Assembly (NCBI GenBank): GCA_025677835.1
Contig: JAIXMR010000004.1
Coordinates: 310,001-374,000 of the forward strand
Reading direction: 5' to 3'
DNA from: Sporodiniella umbellata
Lineage: Eukaryota > Mucoromycota > Mucoromycetes > Mucorales > Rhizopodaceae
DNA length: 64,000 bases
Position numbers and translations under genes: made by a program. Below, piece by piece: positions 44,904 through 56,482 of the stretch (the stretch's first letter is position 1; the number at the start of each line of letters is the position of its first letter). Below the pieces are notes generated by a model. The model searched no databases. It was not told the origin of the DNA and saw only the letters and a list, made by a program, of their open reading frames with translations.

Positions 44904-47900
44904 TCATGAGATTGCCAAAAGAACAATTTGTGACACATTCATATCCTCGCTTCGAACAGTCAACTCAAACGCTACTCCAACACCAGTATTGAATGTCATT
45001 CTACATCTAGATAAAACCTTACTGCCATCCAAAAATGTACCAGACAATAGTAATGTATGTACATTGGTATTTTTTGGAGATTCACTGCCCTCCAAGGGCT
45101 GCATTCCTAACAGATCAATAATGGAATCACAGGCACCTATACGTAACTAATTAGCAAGCAAGCTCTATTTAATAGTAGTTTCTTACTTTGTAGATTGTGT
45201 GCTTTTTCTTTGTCTAAAGCAAAGGTATCTACCACTTCATTGTCGCTCAAGCTCTCAAATTCTTCCGCAAAGTCAGAAATATAAGAGGGTCTAACATAAT
45301 CGCTGGTAGTAACTTCAATATCCTCAACTTGATATTCATCTTCAAAGCCTTCAGGGTCCGCTTCTCCAGTAGTAGGGTCACAATCCTTTATTTCAAACTT
45401 AAGTGTATTGGTGAAAGTAACTATTAAAAAAAGTAAGAACTCAATCGCCTTTTTTCTCTTATTACCGTTAGCGAGTTCCTCAGGGTCTTCTTGTTCAAAT
45501 GCAACATAAATAACGCCGGGCACATCGTATGCAAGTTTTTCTGCATGAATCTCAGCTACTTGTACAAGCCCTTCTATTTCGGGTTGCATAATCATATGGA
45601 CGTTCTCCAATAGCTGATCGTTCAATGTATTCGTGCAATTGAATTGGAATACAACATGCTTGGCGAAGGTATGCTTAATACAGTGAACAACATATTCTGT
45701 TTCGCTTTCTGTCAGCTCAACAGGCTTTGGAGAGCTCTTAAATAATGTGCCGAAGGATGCAAATTCAGAAATTGCTGATAGAGTTTCGGCATACAAAGCT
45801 TGTTGATCAGCACTAGAAACAAAGGTGCTCGTTCTAGTTTTAGGTGTGCTAACATTGGGACTACCAGTAGTAGTGGATGATCCCTTGTTGGAAGGTGTAG
45901 ATGACAAAAGCAAAATTGATCCTTCGTTAGATCGGTTACCTAAACAAAAAAAGTCAGTCTTCTCTAATAAATTCATCTCTCAAAAATCGTTACGTCGTCT
46001 TTCGTCCTCTTCCTGAGACCTGCTGATGACTGGAACAGAATCCAACTTAAACTCTTGTGATTTTTCAGTTGGGCTGTTGACATATTCGGCAAGTTGGCGT
46101 TCGAGAGTAGGGAGAGCGTAAGTAGAGTCTAATAGTTAAAATGTGAGTTACAGCGTGTTTTTTTTTTCTTTTAAAAAAAAAAAATAGCTACCATCTGCAA
46201 CATATTTCTTAGCAACGTTTTGGTTGTTCATCATAGTCAAATACAGTGCTGCTCGGTCACGAACCTCATCATCCACGTCGTCTAAGCATCGAGACAATAG
46301 AACATGTACGCTTTTTTTCACAGTTTCGTCATGACCATGCACACCAAATTTGGCAAGGGCGCTGACAGCAGCAGCACGAATAATGGAGTTTTCCAAAATA
46401 ACGCGGTTGTAAATGTACCGGATGTACTTTGTAGGTACGGCCGTTTTGGGGCCTTCAATACCTAACAAATATAAAACGCGTACAGAAAGTTTGGTGAATT
46501 CGCAGTCTTCAATAAATTCACACAAATGTGAGAGAGCTGTATCCTTGGATTCAGGAATATGTTTGACCATATCGAAAATGGCCTCTACTACTGTTTTTTT
46601 AAAGTTGTACCCTCCTTCATCACGCAAAACATTGCTTAAGAAAGACATCATGACAGCTTGCTTTCCGGGAAACTTAAGGCATAGGGAACGAATTGCTTCT
46701 ACTACAATGACCTTAAATTCATCAGAAATGTCGTTCATGAAACCAGATATTTGCTTCATCAGTCGATCAACAGAGGCTTCGTTTCCAGTCTTCAATAAAG
46801 TAGTAATAGCAAATGTTGCAATGCTACGGTTAGAGTCAGTGATTAGACTTTCAATATCCAAGTTGCAAGGCGCAACTGCAGCTGGACTATTGAGAGATAA
46901 TTTGTTGAGAGTACGGATAGCAGCAAAACGAAGAGTGGGTTTAGGTGACGACAAAAACAATTGAAGAACTGATATAGCAGGGTGAAGTTCCTTGAGAGGA
47001 ATATCTGGAATATCGCAGATAGCACGAGATGCTTCTAAGTTAACCATATCACTTTTGTGTCGAAGGAAACCTTCCAACAGCTCATAGATTTTACGCGTAG
47101 AGCTACATGATCTTGGTAAATAAACGGGACCACAAACTGTTTTGCGGTAGTTTCTTATAGTTGTTTACCTTGGATCGTCTTCCATAACTTTAGAAGCAAA
47201 ACGAATCAACATACAGACAGCTGCGGGGTTTTTCAAGATACTAGAAGCGCTACCACTACCCAAGAAGCCGCCAGAGCTACGGGTACCGGAAAACGTTTGA
47301 ACTAGCTTTGTAATTGCCATACGATCGTGTTGGCGAATCATATAAAGCAACCCAATAGCGTGGTATTGATGGATATTACTTGTAGAGATTACAGATTGGT
47401 TTTGATTGCTTTGAGATCCAGAACCAAAATAACTAGAGGCAGCAGAAGCAAAACCTAGACCTCCCCCAGGCTTTGTATTAATGGCTTCTTGAACCTCGTT
47501 TGACCAACGTTTGACAATATCTTTTGCGTCGTCAAAAAGGTGGTACGATGATACCAAAGCTGCAGAGGATACCGAAGGCGTTTTATCGACTATTGCAGCT
47601 TTTAAAACACGCTCAATACCTTGAATCATAGAGGGCTGTGTATGACTTTGTTAATATATATACATGTAACATGTTTGTATCTATTACGTCAGTGATTAAG
47701 CACAAGGCACGGATAGCATTTGCTCTATAAATGGTTTCTTGTTTCGATTGGATATCCTTGATGAGTGATTGGGTGACCATGATGACATCTTCAGCAATTC
47801 CAGAAAGCTCTTTGATGACCAAGTACATCATTTGTCGCAAAGATGTCTGTTATCGTACAAAAAATTATTAGTTGCTTAATAAAGCAAGGCTTTTCGAATA

Positions 47901-48229
47901 ATTGTTCTACTTTACATCTTTTGACTGGAAAAGCTTAATGACATTGAAAAACAAATCGGTTGCTTCTTTCACGGTAAAAGGCTCGCCAAGATAGAGTAGG
48001 TAAATGATTTTCGTTAACAGCAATCGACATTTTTTCGCGTTGATGGGGGAACTGTTAAAAACTCGAGCCTCTTGAAGAACAACAGTTTTGTCGACATGGT
48101 AAAACAAGCCAACATCTACAGAAATTAAAAAAGGGGGTTATTTGTTGTTTCTAAAGCTTTCTTCTACTGTTTGCATTATTCCATTCATCTTTTCTTACCT
48201 GTCTCTTCATCACGTTTACCGTAGCTCAT
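44904..48229 (-). CDS. SEC21: Coatomer gamma subunit (gamma-COP)
   Basis: Nine exons: 48229-48199, 48115-47916, 47846-47688, 47635-47169, 47102-46192, 46128-45994, 45939-45466, 45420-45187, 45136-44904; 947 residues. Gamma-COP is the large adaptor-like subunit of COPI coats on Golgi-to-ER vesicles and contacts Arf1 and dilysine cargo. The start [10 protein letters not shown] is coded by a 31-nt first exon. The N-terminal trunk is conserved: [49 protein letters not shown] Ser/Thr-rich hinge follows ([15 protein letters not shown]), then the appendage ([26 protein letters not shown]...). The C-terminal platform ends [20 protein letters not shown]. It is about 70 residues longer than animal gamma-COP, mostly in the hinge and a Gly/Ser-rich trunk loop. 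Confidence 0.96.
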
Positions 48230-49501
48230 GAGTGTCGCTGTTTTTTTTTTTTTTTTGATGAGGGGAAAAGTGTTTTAGCCGTGTCTGTGAATTTATGTTT
48301 AAATTTTACAAGCAATTTTTATTGGTGGATATGGCATGTTCAATTTACCTCTAATACAGTTATTTAAAATCTTTGTCAAGTACGAGTGACAGTAAATGTA
48401 TATATTTCCTAGAGAATTAAGCTGTTTTGAGCAAATAAAAAAAACACTGTCTTATCTCATGCATTTTGGAGTATTGAGACTCGTGCCTGAAGTAGCTCTT
48501 TTCAAATTGGTATCAAACTGTTTGTATTTAAAAACCGAAGTTCATTGATGCTAATAGGAATATAGCATCCTAAAGGTGCTCATAGATCAAAAGATCAACC
48601 GTATTTTGGTCTTTTTGTTTATTTATTTATCTTTGAAAAATAGCAGGCTTCTTTACTTGTAAGACTCGTTACATTATCGCAAAAAAAAAAAAACACTAAG
48701 GCGAATCAGATAAATAGAACCAGTCACACGTGTGCCAACAACCTCGCGTTGTGAGTAAAATACATTGGAGTATTTCATGAAAAAAATGCTTCTTTGGTAA
48801 GCAGTCTTATAGCTTATCTACAAAAAACTGACCATATAGGTTTCTCTATACCCGTATAGTATACTACTATTCTCACAAAAAAGTCTTAGGAATATTGTGG
48901 CCAAAGACCTTAAACGCGTGGCCTTACACAGACAAAAAAACTTGGTGCTTGTTGGTAATTTACATTTTGTTCCCAAGTCGTAAAGATAACTGAAAGAAAA
49001 AAGTAAAAAAGGACAAATGCAAAAAAGATCCAAAATTTTGTTGTAGTTCATAAAAAAAAGTGAATTTCTATTTCAGGCTATAATCTTTCGTGCAATATAT
49101 GTATACAACTTACAGTATCTATCAAGTATAAAAAAGTAGCTTTCAGCTGTGCAAATGATATTATCAAAGACTCAAAAGGTGAAGGCAATTACTCCCTTAG
49201 ATAAAAAGATTTAGTATTGCAGTGTTTACATACAGGCTGATATTGTAACAACACATATATGTGTATATATTTTTGTGATTTGATTCAAAGACGATACATA
49301 CCTTCTACACAGACCAGTATACCATATTATTAGATTCTGAGTCAGCCTTTTTTTTCTAGCAGAAAGTCAACTCTTTTTAGCGGCAAGGTCATCAGAAAAT
49401 TTAAGAGGTGACTTAATAATCCAATTTTAATAACAAAAAGTTTTTGCCACCGACACACTTGTCTTTCTATCACTACTATCTTTTTGCTTTCAACTCTCTT
49501 G
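48230..49501. other. Divergent intergenic region, no gene seen
   Basis: 1.27 kb between gamma-COP (minus) and the unrecognised gene (plus). A T-run (48241-48257) lies directly upstream of the gamma-COP start codon. The ORF at 48818-49051 is not credible. No tRNA-like B-box was seen. Confidence 0.45.
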
Positions 49502-52500
49502 ATGAACAATTTAGAAAGTTTAAGATTAGCTATTCTTCAATGCTCAATAACAGAATCTAAAGCATTAAACGAAGATCAGGAACCGCTTGTTTTGACGATT
49601 AAAAAGCTTAGAAGGTTCATGGTGGAAGATGGAAAAAATCTGATTACTGTGAGAAACATACACCTTTTTTCGCGTTTTATTTCTTATACTTCCTTTTTAT
49701 ACACTACACATTTCTTCCTTTATAAACCTATTCAAATTCGCATATAATTGTTTGGATATACACATACGCATATACAAATGTATATAGTGGATTTTTGAGA
49801 CTTTAAAGCAAAGGCAGGACAGCATAACTATGGCAGATCCTGTTAATGAAGCTCTTGTTCAATTATTAACAGACATTGTTTCTTTCCATGAAGCGATTGA
49901 AAGAAGTATGCTTGATGTTGTTTTTGGAGTAAGGGCGTTTTGTTTTGTTTTTCTGCTGGTGTTTTTGTGTGCAATTGCTTTTTATCCTGCTCACATGTCG
50001 TATAGCTTGCCTGTAAAGATTCAAAACGAATGGACTGGCTAATCAATTGCGTTGGAAGTCGATTACCCGATTATGTTCTTCCTCGTGCTCACGAGTACCT
50101 CATTCTCGGATTATCTGTCTTGGGGAATCCGTTTTTAGGATCAAAGTAATGTTTAGGTTGTGTCTTTTATTATAAGCTGACTAACATAAAAGCACGGTCA
50201 TAGTGCTACTCAAGATTTGACTGTGGAACAGTCCAGTTTAATACATGTTTGCGACAGCCTATTCAACCATTTATTAAACACACACCCTAGCTGCGTTATT
50301 GAATCTCTTACAAAGATTGTAAAACAATATACTGATGCAATTTTAACTCCAACTCCAGCCCTGACAGGTACAGTCTTACTTTTTTTTTTTATTACTTTCT
50401 TTGTACTAAACGACTCTCAACACTTGTCAATAGATGTGCAGAAACACACTTTGGGCTACCTACTTTCTTTGACCAAGATATCTCCCAATTTACTTAGAGG
50501 TAAGCAGTACAACGAGTCTTGAAATTCTCAAAAAGAATACCAATTCCGTTCAGATTCATGGTCCAGTATATTCAATCTGTTATATCAAAATAACACTGTG
50601 GGAAATATTTTTTATTATGAAAAAACAACAGCAAGTTCAATCATAAAAAACGGCAAAAGGTATTTATAACAACAACAGTAAGAAAAGATAAAGAGAAGAA
50701 AAAACCAAAAGATAAGCTTAATTCTCTCCCAGGAAAACGGAAACTATTACCGGGATTTTCTCCCATTGGTTAACTAATACTGCCTTTGATGCAAAAGGGA
50801 TTATAATGAGCCATCCGATAGATGTGATGATAATATTGGATACGTTAGTGTATGATTCTCGGTTACATTTAGCGCACCTTGTACCTGTAAGTGAGAATCT
50901 AAATAGTAGATAACATTTTAACAAAAAAAAAAAAAAACAAGACTGGCGATAAGTCTATTTTGGATACACTACAGCCCTCTGATAAGCACCTTAGCTTGGA
51001 ACCTCCTTCAATAGATATCATGAATTGGATTGAATGTAGATCTGCGTCAAACAATCAAAAAATACCTCTGTCTTTACTCCAGCTGGTCTTGATTAACAAC
51101 AACTCTTTAGAGTATGCCATTGGTCTTTTTGTTGACCTAATTACCAAGCTTTCAAATGCCAGCGATCTTGTAGTTAAACTAATACCAACTGCTGAACCAA
51201 AATGGCCTGGCCTTTTTCAGTAAGATCAATCATGAATGCAAAAGCTGTGATGTCTAAAGTAGCTGTCTAAAACAAAAATGTAGGCAGGTATTGGAAATTA
51301 TTTTTTCAAAAACTATTGCTATTCATATAGCCGATACAATACAGATAGAAAAAATTCTGAGTAACCTAGCAGCACTTTACGAAGACGATCAAAATAAGCC
51401 TGGTTTTGAAGCTTTTCAAACATATATCGGTTTACATTCTCGTCAAGTCCTCTTAATATTCATAAATCATCCCTCAATAACCTGCCGAGTAATGGGATAC
51501 CGAGTATTAAACAACTCAAAATTTTATCAACGAATAGTTGCCAGTGAGCAAGAAGCTTTAAGCAAGCTTCTAGTGGATGCATGGTTTAGACATCTAAAGG
51601 GCAGATATCTTACATCTCAGGATATATCTATAGCTGATTCTCAGCATTCTTTAAGTAAGTAAATCCACTTGCCGAAAATTTATTGAAAGTTTCTTATAGT
51701 CATTAATTGCTGTCAGAACACAACACTTGCCAAAACCATACTTTCTATAGCTCTTGAGCATATCCTCAACGGTGCCCTTGAAATATTTCCGATAGCGGAC
51801 GCCAACACAGCTCATCAGCAATCAAAGCTGTTTGATAAAATCAATCAAAAGGATAAGAACCACTCCTCATCTTTTGCGAAAAAGCCCCCTCGATTTATTA
51901 CATCAGTGGATTTTTTTGCTAATGAATTGTAATTTGCTCACACTACTGTTCTCTGAATACTTAAAAATTTTTTAATAGAAATGATCGTGACAGAATTTAT
52001 ATAGAAAACATAGAAAGAACAGCCACTCTGTTCAGCCAATTTAAAGACACTATTACCTCAGGTAAACTTTGGCTGTCGATACAAGTACATAAAATAATCT
52101 TTCTGTTATAGAGCAATACAGCCAGGTTCATCATCATCTGGTATCATTTTTATCGGCCAAATGGTCTCCAACACCTGTTTCTTTAACAACATATGACGAT
52201 ACGTTACCAAAGAATATTCCCCATCTATGGTAATTCTATTTCATATTTTGAGGGAAAGAAACTCAAGTTCAAACATAGTGATATAACAATTGGAAACGCG
52301 TTCAAAGACCATCCAGCCCTGTTTCTTATTTTTGAAAAATCAATTCGAGTAATCCAACCTGCTATGACAAACGATATAGTTCGCAGTATATTGGTGTACT
52401 TTATTGCCTTTTGGAACATGAAAGATGTAACCCATGTTCCAACTACACTGACCTACGCTACACAACTGGAGGAAACCATTAGGATGCTTTCACTTTTAGA

Positions 52501-52503
52501 GCC

Positions 52504-52546
<43 letters not shown>

Positions 52547-52857
52547 GCAACTCTTAGTTTTTTCCATTCAATGATATTTCCTTTTTTCAATAGGTTTTGC
52601 CTAATACTCTTGTAAACTCTCGCAAAGTATTTTCTCTTTTATCAAGCAAAGACCTGGGAGATATGTTGTATCAAATCATTTGGTACTATGTTCGACACTC
52701 GACTTTAATTCCTGGAATTCACAAAACGGAAGACAAAGATCTTGTAGATAAATGCAAAGAAAATATGCTATCTATCTGCCAGCATAGACTCAAAGTGCTG
52801 GAAAAAACGCCCTCCTGGCACCTGGCATTACAACAAGCAATAAAATTTATTAGTTAA
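49502..52857 (+). CDS. Large helical protein of unknown function
   Basis: Fourteen exons joined in frame: 49502-49648, 49809-49928, 50006-50145, 50204-50367, 50434-50499, 50554-50659, 50733-50886, 50942-51219, 51284-51654, 51700-51928, 51979-52061, 52112-52229, 52279-52504, 52594-52857; 821 residues. I do not recognise a family. The sequence reads as Leu/Ile-rich amphipathic helices throughout (for example LVLTIKKLRRFMVED, LLQLVLINNNSLEYAIGLFVDLI), like an ARM/HEAT or FIRRM/FLIP-type scaffold; the size would suit FIRRM (about 850) but I see no diagnostic motif. No signal peptide or membrane span. Consistent splicing of 13 introns without a stop argues for a real gene. Intron 13 holds a 38-nt A-run right after its donor. 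The stop codon overlaps that of MIC19. Confidence 0.8.
52507..52544 (+). repeat. 38-nt poly(A) tract inside an intron
   Basis: A pure A-run starts three bases after the exon boundary (donor GTAAAA...) of intron 13 in the unrecognised gene. It is one of the longest homopolymers in the window and occupies nearly half of the 89-nt intron. Confidence 0.95.
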
Positions 52858-53576
52858 CATTGATGGTTAGCTACAAATTTTTTTTGTTCGTGAGCCACCA
52901 TGTTCTTGAATTCCTCCACTTCGGCCCAACAATCTAAAGGCCTTGTTTGGTTGTTCCTAAACAATAGATGAGTTAACTGTAGGACGCCGTTGGCCTCTTG
53001 CTTACTTGTAGCAAACGATAAGTGCTTCTTGACTATCAGCAATTTCTTTTGAGATACTAGCAGGCTCAGATCTATTGGTTAACATCGTTGTCAGTACCAA
53101 TTCGTTTACTTTTGGAGAAAAATGTATTGATAGTCATTGTTTGAGACCTTTTCATTTTTTGAATCATGCCCTCAATGTCCTCTCTCATTGCAATCGAATT
53201 GTGATCGTTCTCAATGTTTTTTTTCGCTAATTGACCATAGGCTTGTTTGTTTACCTGGTCTTGTTCTGCCTTTAAGCGATTTAACTCCTCAGCAACTCTA
53301 ACTCGAACTGCAGCCTCAATTTCCTCGTTGGATTCTATTGGTACATTTTGCTAGCAATTGAACCTGTCAGTGCCATGAAACTAAACGTATTTAGGAATAT
53401 TGAAGTATACTTTTGATGCTGGCTTCTCTTCTAAAGGGTTAAACTGAAATGCTTTTAGTCGGCCAAGAAAAAAAAAAAAAAAAAGTGATTCAAATTGCAT
53501 TTTATCTTACTTGGAGAGGTGAGCTTTGGTTGTAAAAAATGATGGGTTCAGTAGTTTTTGATTGAGAAGCGCCCAT
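52854..53576 (-). CDS. MIC19: MICOS subunit Mic19 (CHCHD3-like)
   Basis: Exons 53576-53511, 53443-53411, 53350-53148, 53071-53006, 52956-52854; 156 residues. Mic19 is a peripheral inner-membrane MICOS protein at crista junctions. MGASQSKTTEPIIFYNQSSP is the typical fungal Mic19 start, with Gly2 available for myristoylation. A basic/acidic coiled coil follows (AAVRVRVAEELNRLKAEQDQ), then a CHCH-like end with VCYKNNQTRPLDCWAEVEEF carrying the two visible cysteines (12-residue repeat) and a short tail ending in Cys. The last two residues before the stop lie over the end of the neighbouring gene; the two stop codons share bases 52855-52856. Intron 3 must be used because reading through gives an early stop. 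Confidence 0.9.
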
Positions 53577-54122
53577 TGTGTTTTTTAAAGAGCTGATATG
53601 CCAAAAACTAGATACTTGAATTTTTGGGCAAGGGCGTGAGTTGAAATAGATTTATGTGACGTGTGTATTCCATAAAAAAAAAAAAAAAAGGTACTTAAAA
53701 AAGAGAAGAAACCAGGAAAGAAGGCAAAGTTAAGAGTATATAATGTGCCGATTTTGAAGTCATTTGGCGAAGCTTAAATTAGTATCCGAGAATAAAAGAG
53801 GAAGTCAACCTGCTAGTGAACTCTACCTACTTTTTGATAGAGTTATTACCAGCAAGCCAGTATTATCTTTGAAAGCGTGAGCCTCACATATAAACTAGTG
53901 AATAATGCTAAAACTTTAGAAATTCACTTTGGTAATGTCTGATAAGCGATTTTAGGCACTTGGATACTTGTTTTTATTTTTTACATGGAGTATGAGACTC
54001 TAGGTCTATATTTTAATGTATTTTGGACTAGTGATACGAACGGCAATTTTTTTTTTTTTTATTACGACAAAGGCAAAAAGAATACTTAAACAAAGGTCTT
54101 CCTATATTTAGGAACGGTATGA
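53577..54122. other. Intergenic, no gene seen
   Basis: 546 bp between the MIC19 start and the chitin deacetylase-like stop; contains A/T runs at 53672-53689 and 54046-54060. MIC19 promoter and deacetylase 3' end only. Confidence 0.5.
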
Positions 54123-54867
54123 TTATAAATTGAAAAGAACAGCCAAGCAAAAAGCAATAGTCATCACTAGGTTGATATTGATTTTGGTTGAGTCATTTGT
54201 AGACCCAGGGCCGTTCACAGCAATTCCATTTCCGTTCACTGTGCGGTTCACTAATACAGCGGTATCCTTGTATTGGCATTTAGTAGAAGAGCAAAGACAT
54301 TCATTAGCGATAGGATCCCACCACTCAGTACTTTAGAACAAAGACGTTAAGTTTCTTTCAGTTCTTTGAGTGACGTAAAGAGACTTACTCGCAATTATTA
54401 GGCAATGGATACCTAAACCCAGCGGTTTTCTGTTCGTTGCTCCCTTTAGGTACTGGGCTATCCAGAGTGGGTGCTGTACTGGGACAATTAAAGCAGGTAC
54501 TGAACGAAGTTGTACCAAAATTACAACTACAACAGAAAAGTTAGTACAGAGCTGAGAAAAAAAAAAAAAGAGTTACTTGTTCAAAAGACTGTCATCAACT
54601 GCACCGTTATTATCGTCATCCAGACCGTTGCATATTTCTTTGGAGATAACAGGCTGCTCACATCGCATGTAATCTTGAGATCCCAACTCGGATGCCTTGA
54701 CGGGATTTTTCATCCATTGAAGTAACTGCTGATTTGTAACAAACCAAACATCAGGCTTTTCTGCCAGAGTTTTGATAAGAGAAACCAAGCCATCGAGTTT
54801 AGGAGTAGGATCGGGTAGTCCAGGATAACCCGTTAGGTGAGCTATAAGAACGATAGATTTTTTTTTT

Positions 54868-54900
<33 letters not shown>

Positions 54901-55980
54901 CTTGTATGAGGAACTTACTGGGATGAACATAGATACCAAAAGGTTGTCTTCCTCCCCGATAATGTTTATCAAATGCTTGTAAGCTCCCTAATAAAACAGT
55001 TTAGTTTTTTTTATATATAGATAGAATCGCTTTTGTTTGGTGTACATTGGGTCACATCCTCAGGCTGACCGGCAAGATAGACATCCATCAACTGAGGTGT
55101 GCTTACGTTATCAAGAACAGAATACATGGGTATTTCCCAAAGACCCGGTATCTTGTTTTGAGCGCAAATTCCAGTCCAGCAGTCATTGGCCATACCATGA
55201 TCAAGTGTGTAAGGCCAATAGGCATCCTCTTGTAAAGCGCTGGCGCTTGAATCATAAAGAAAACCCAGTTTTGATAGATGGTTTAATGTTTCGATAGTAT
55301 AGTTTAGAAAAGGAGCGCGGAAACCTTGGATTTTGCCATTCGGTACACCACCATAGCTATTAAGCATTTCTCTACAGCTATTGATTTCCTCTACCACAGT
55401 CTATCAGCGCTTCCCCTCTATAGATATATAGATAGATAGATGATACTTACGATCCGATGGCGACCCAATATGAGTAAAGGTATGACTAGTGTAAAAGAGT
55501 GAGCTATGCCTGTCGTTTGACTCTTCAAATGCTTACTCTGCAATTTCGTTGCCTGCTGAATACCATTGTTGTACAAGGGAAAAATCAGTATACTGCATGG
55601 AGACATACCAAGTGCCCCGTGCACGACATCCATTGGGGTTTCTATAGGCATTTGTTTAGATTTTCTTTCTACCCCCCCCTTTTTCTTGTTTACGTGATAT
55701 TCAACATCTTTTTGGCAGTTTCATATAATTTAGGTTGAATGGAATCATCAAAAGTCACTGTGACAAATTGGGGTGTATCTTTAGGTGATAGGCCATTGGG
55801 TGGGTTTTTTGAAGCACATAGACAATGGTTAGAGATTTTACAGGTCTGAGGGTCACATGAGTAAGCGGCACTTGCTCCTGTTGTAGCAGCTGTGGCAACG
55901 GCACCACCTTCCGATTGCCCCAAAGTCAATTGAAATAATACGCTAAGCGATAATAATGCAATGAACCGAAAAATATTCAT
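54123..55980 (-). CDS. GPI-anchored chitin deacetylase-like protein (CE4)
   Basis: Eight exons: 55980-55694, 55641-55537, 55485-55451, 55390-55046, 54987-54919, 54841-54577, 54526-54389, 54330-54123; 483 residues. Signal peptide in the first ~20 residues (MNIFRFIALLSLSVLFQLTLG). Carbohydrate-esterase-4 motifs: VTVTFDDSIQP (motif 1), AEIADHTFTH-type IADHTFTHIG with the metal His pair (motif 2), GFRAPFLNYT (motif 3), GLWEIPMYS (motif 4). After the domain comes a Cys-containing linker with CNGLDDDNNGAVDD, resembling a Ca-binding loop, and a hydrophobic C-terminus typical of a GPI signal (INLVMTIAFCLAVLFNL). Chitin deacetylases make chitosan, abundant in Mucoromycota walls. The exon 4 acceptor is the AG at 55392-55391; the more upstream AG near 55398 shifts the frame. 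Activity is inferred, since the downstream catalytic His motif is not obvious. Confidence 0.9.
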
Positions 55981-56042
55981 GTTTTTTTTTTTTTTGTTTG
56001 TGAAAAAAAAAAAAAATGAAAGAAGAAAACAAAAAAAGAGGT

Positions 56043-56075
<33 letters not shown>

Positions 56076-56318
56076 CTCCTAATATATGCAAACGATTGGG
56101 TCAATAGCCATCTTTTTACTTTGATGAGAGGGGTGGGGGGGAGGAGGAGGGAGAGAATAGATGGAAAGGGTTAGAAAGTAAGGGGATAAGGAGATCTACG
56201 TTTTATAAGATGTTATTTTAGATACATAAATACTTGACCCCTTTGTGTCTTTTTTTTTAAAAACAAAAACAAATAGATAATAACAGTGAAGACAACAGGT
56301 ACCAATTTCTCTATGTGT
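55981..56318. other. Intergenic with (CA)n repeat
   Basis: 338 bp upstream of the deacetylase start. It holds T- and A-runs next to the start codon, a (CA)13-14 tract at 56043-56069 and a G-rich purine stretch at 56126-56155 (GGGTGGGGGGGAGGAGGAGG). No gene. Confidence 0.5.
56043..56069. repeat. (CA)n microsatellite
   Basis: About 13 AC units in the promoter region of the deacetylase-like gene. Confidence 0.9.
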
Positions 56319-56444
56319 TTATTTACGATGTTTACTACAGAATTCTTCAATTCGCTTATATGCTTCTTCTAATTTATCCTTTGTGGGAGTGATAACAAAA
56401 CGAACATAGTTGGGGAAATGAAAGCACTAGGAACAGAGAGATTT

Positions 56445-56482
<38 letters not shown>

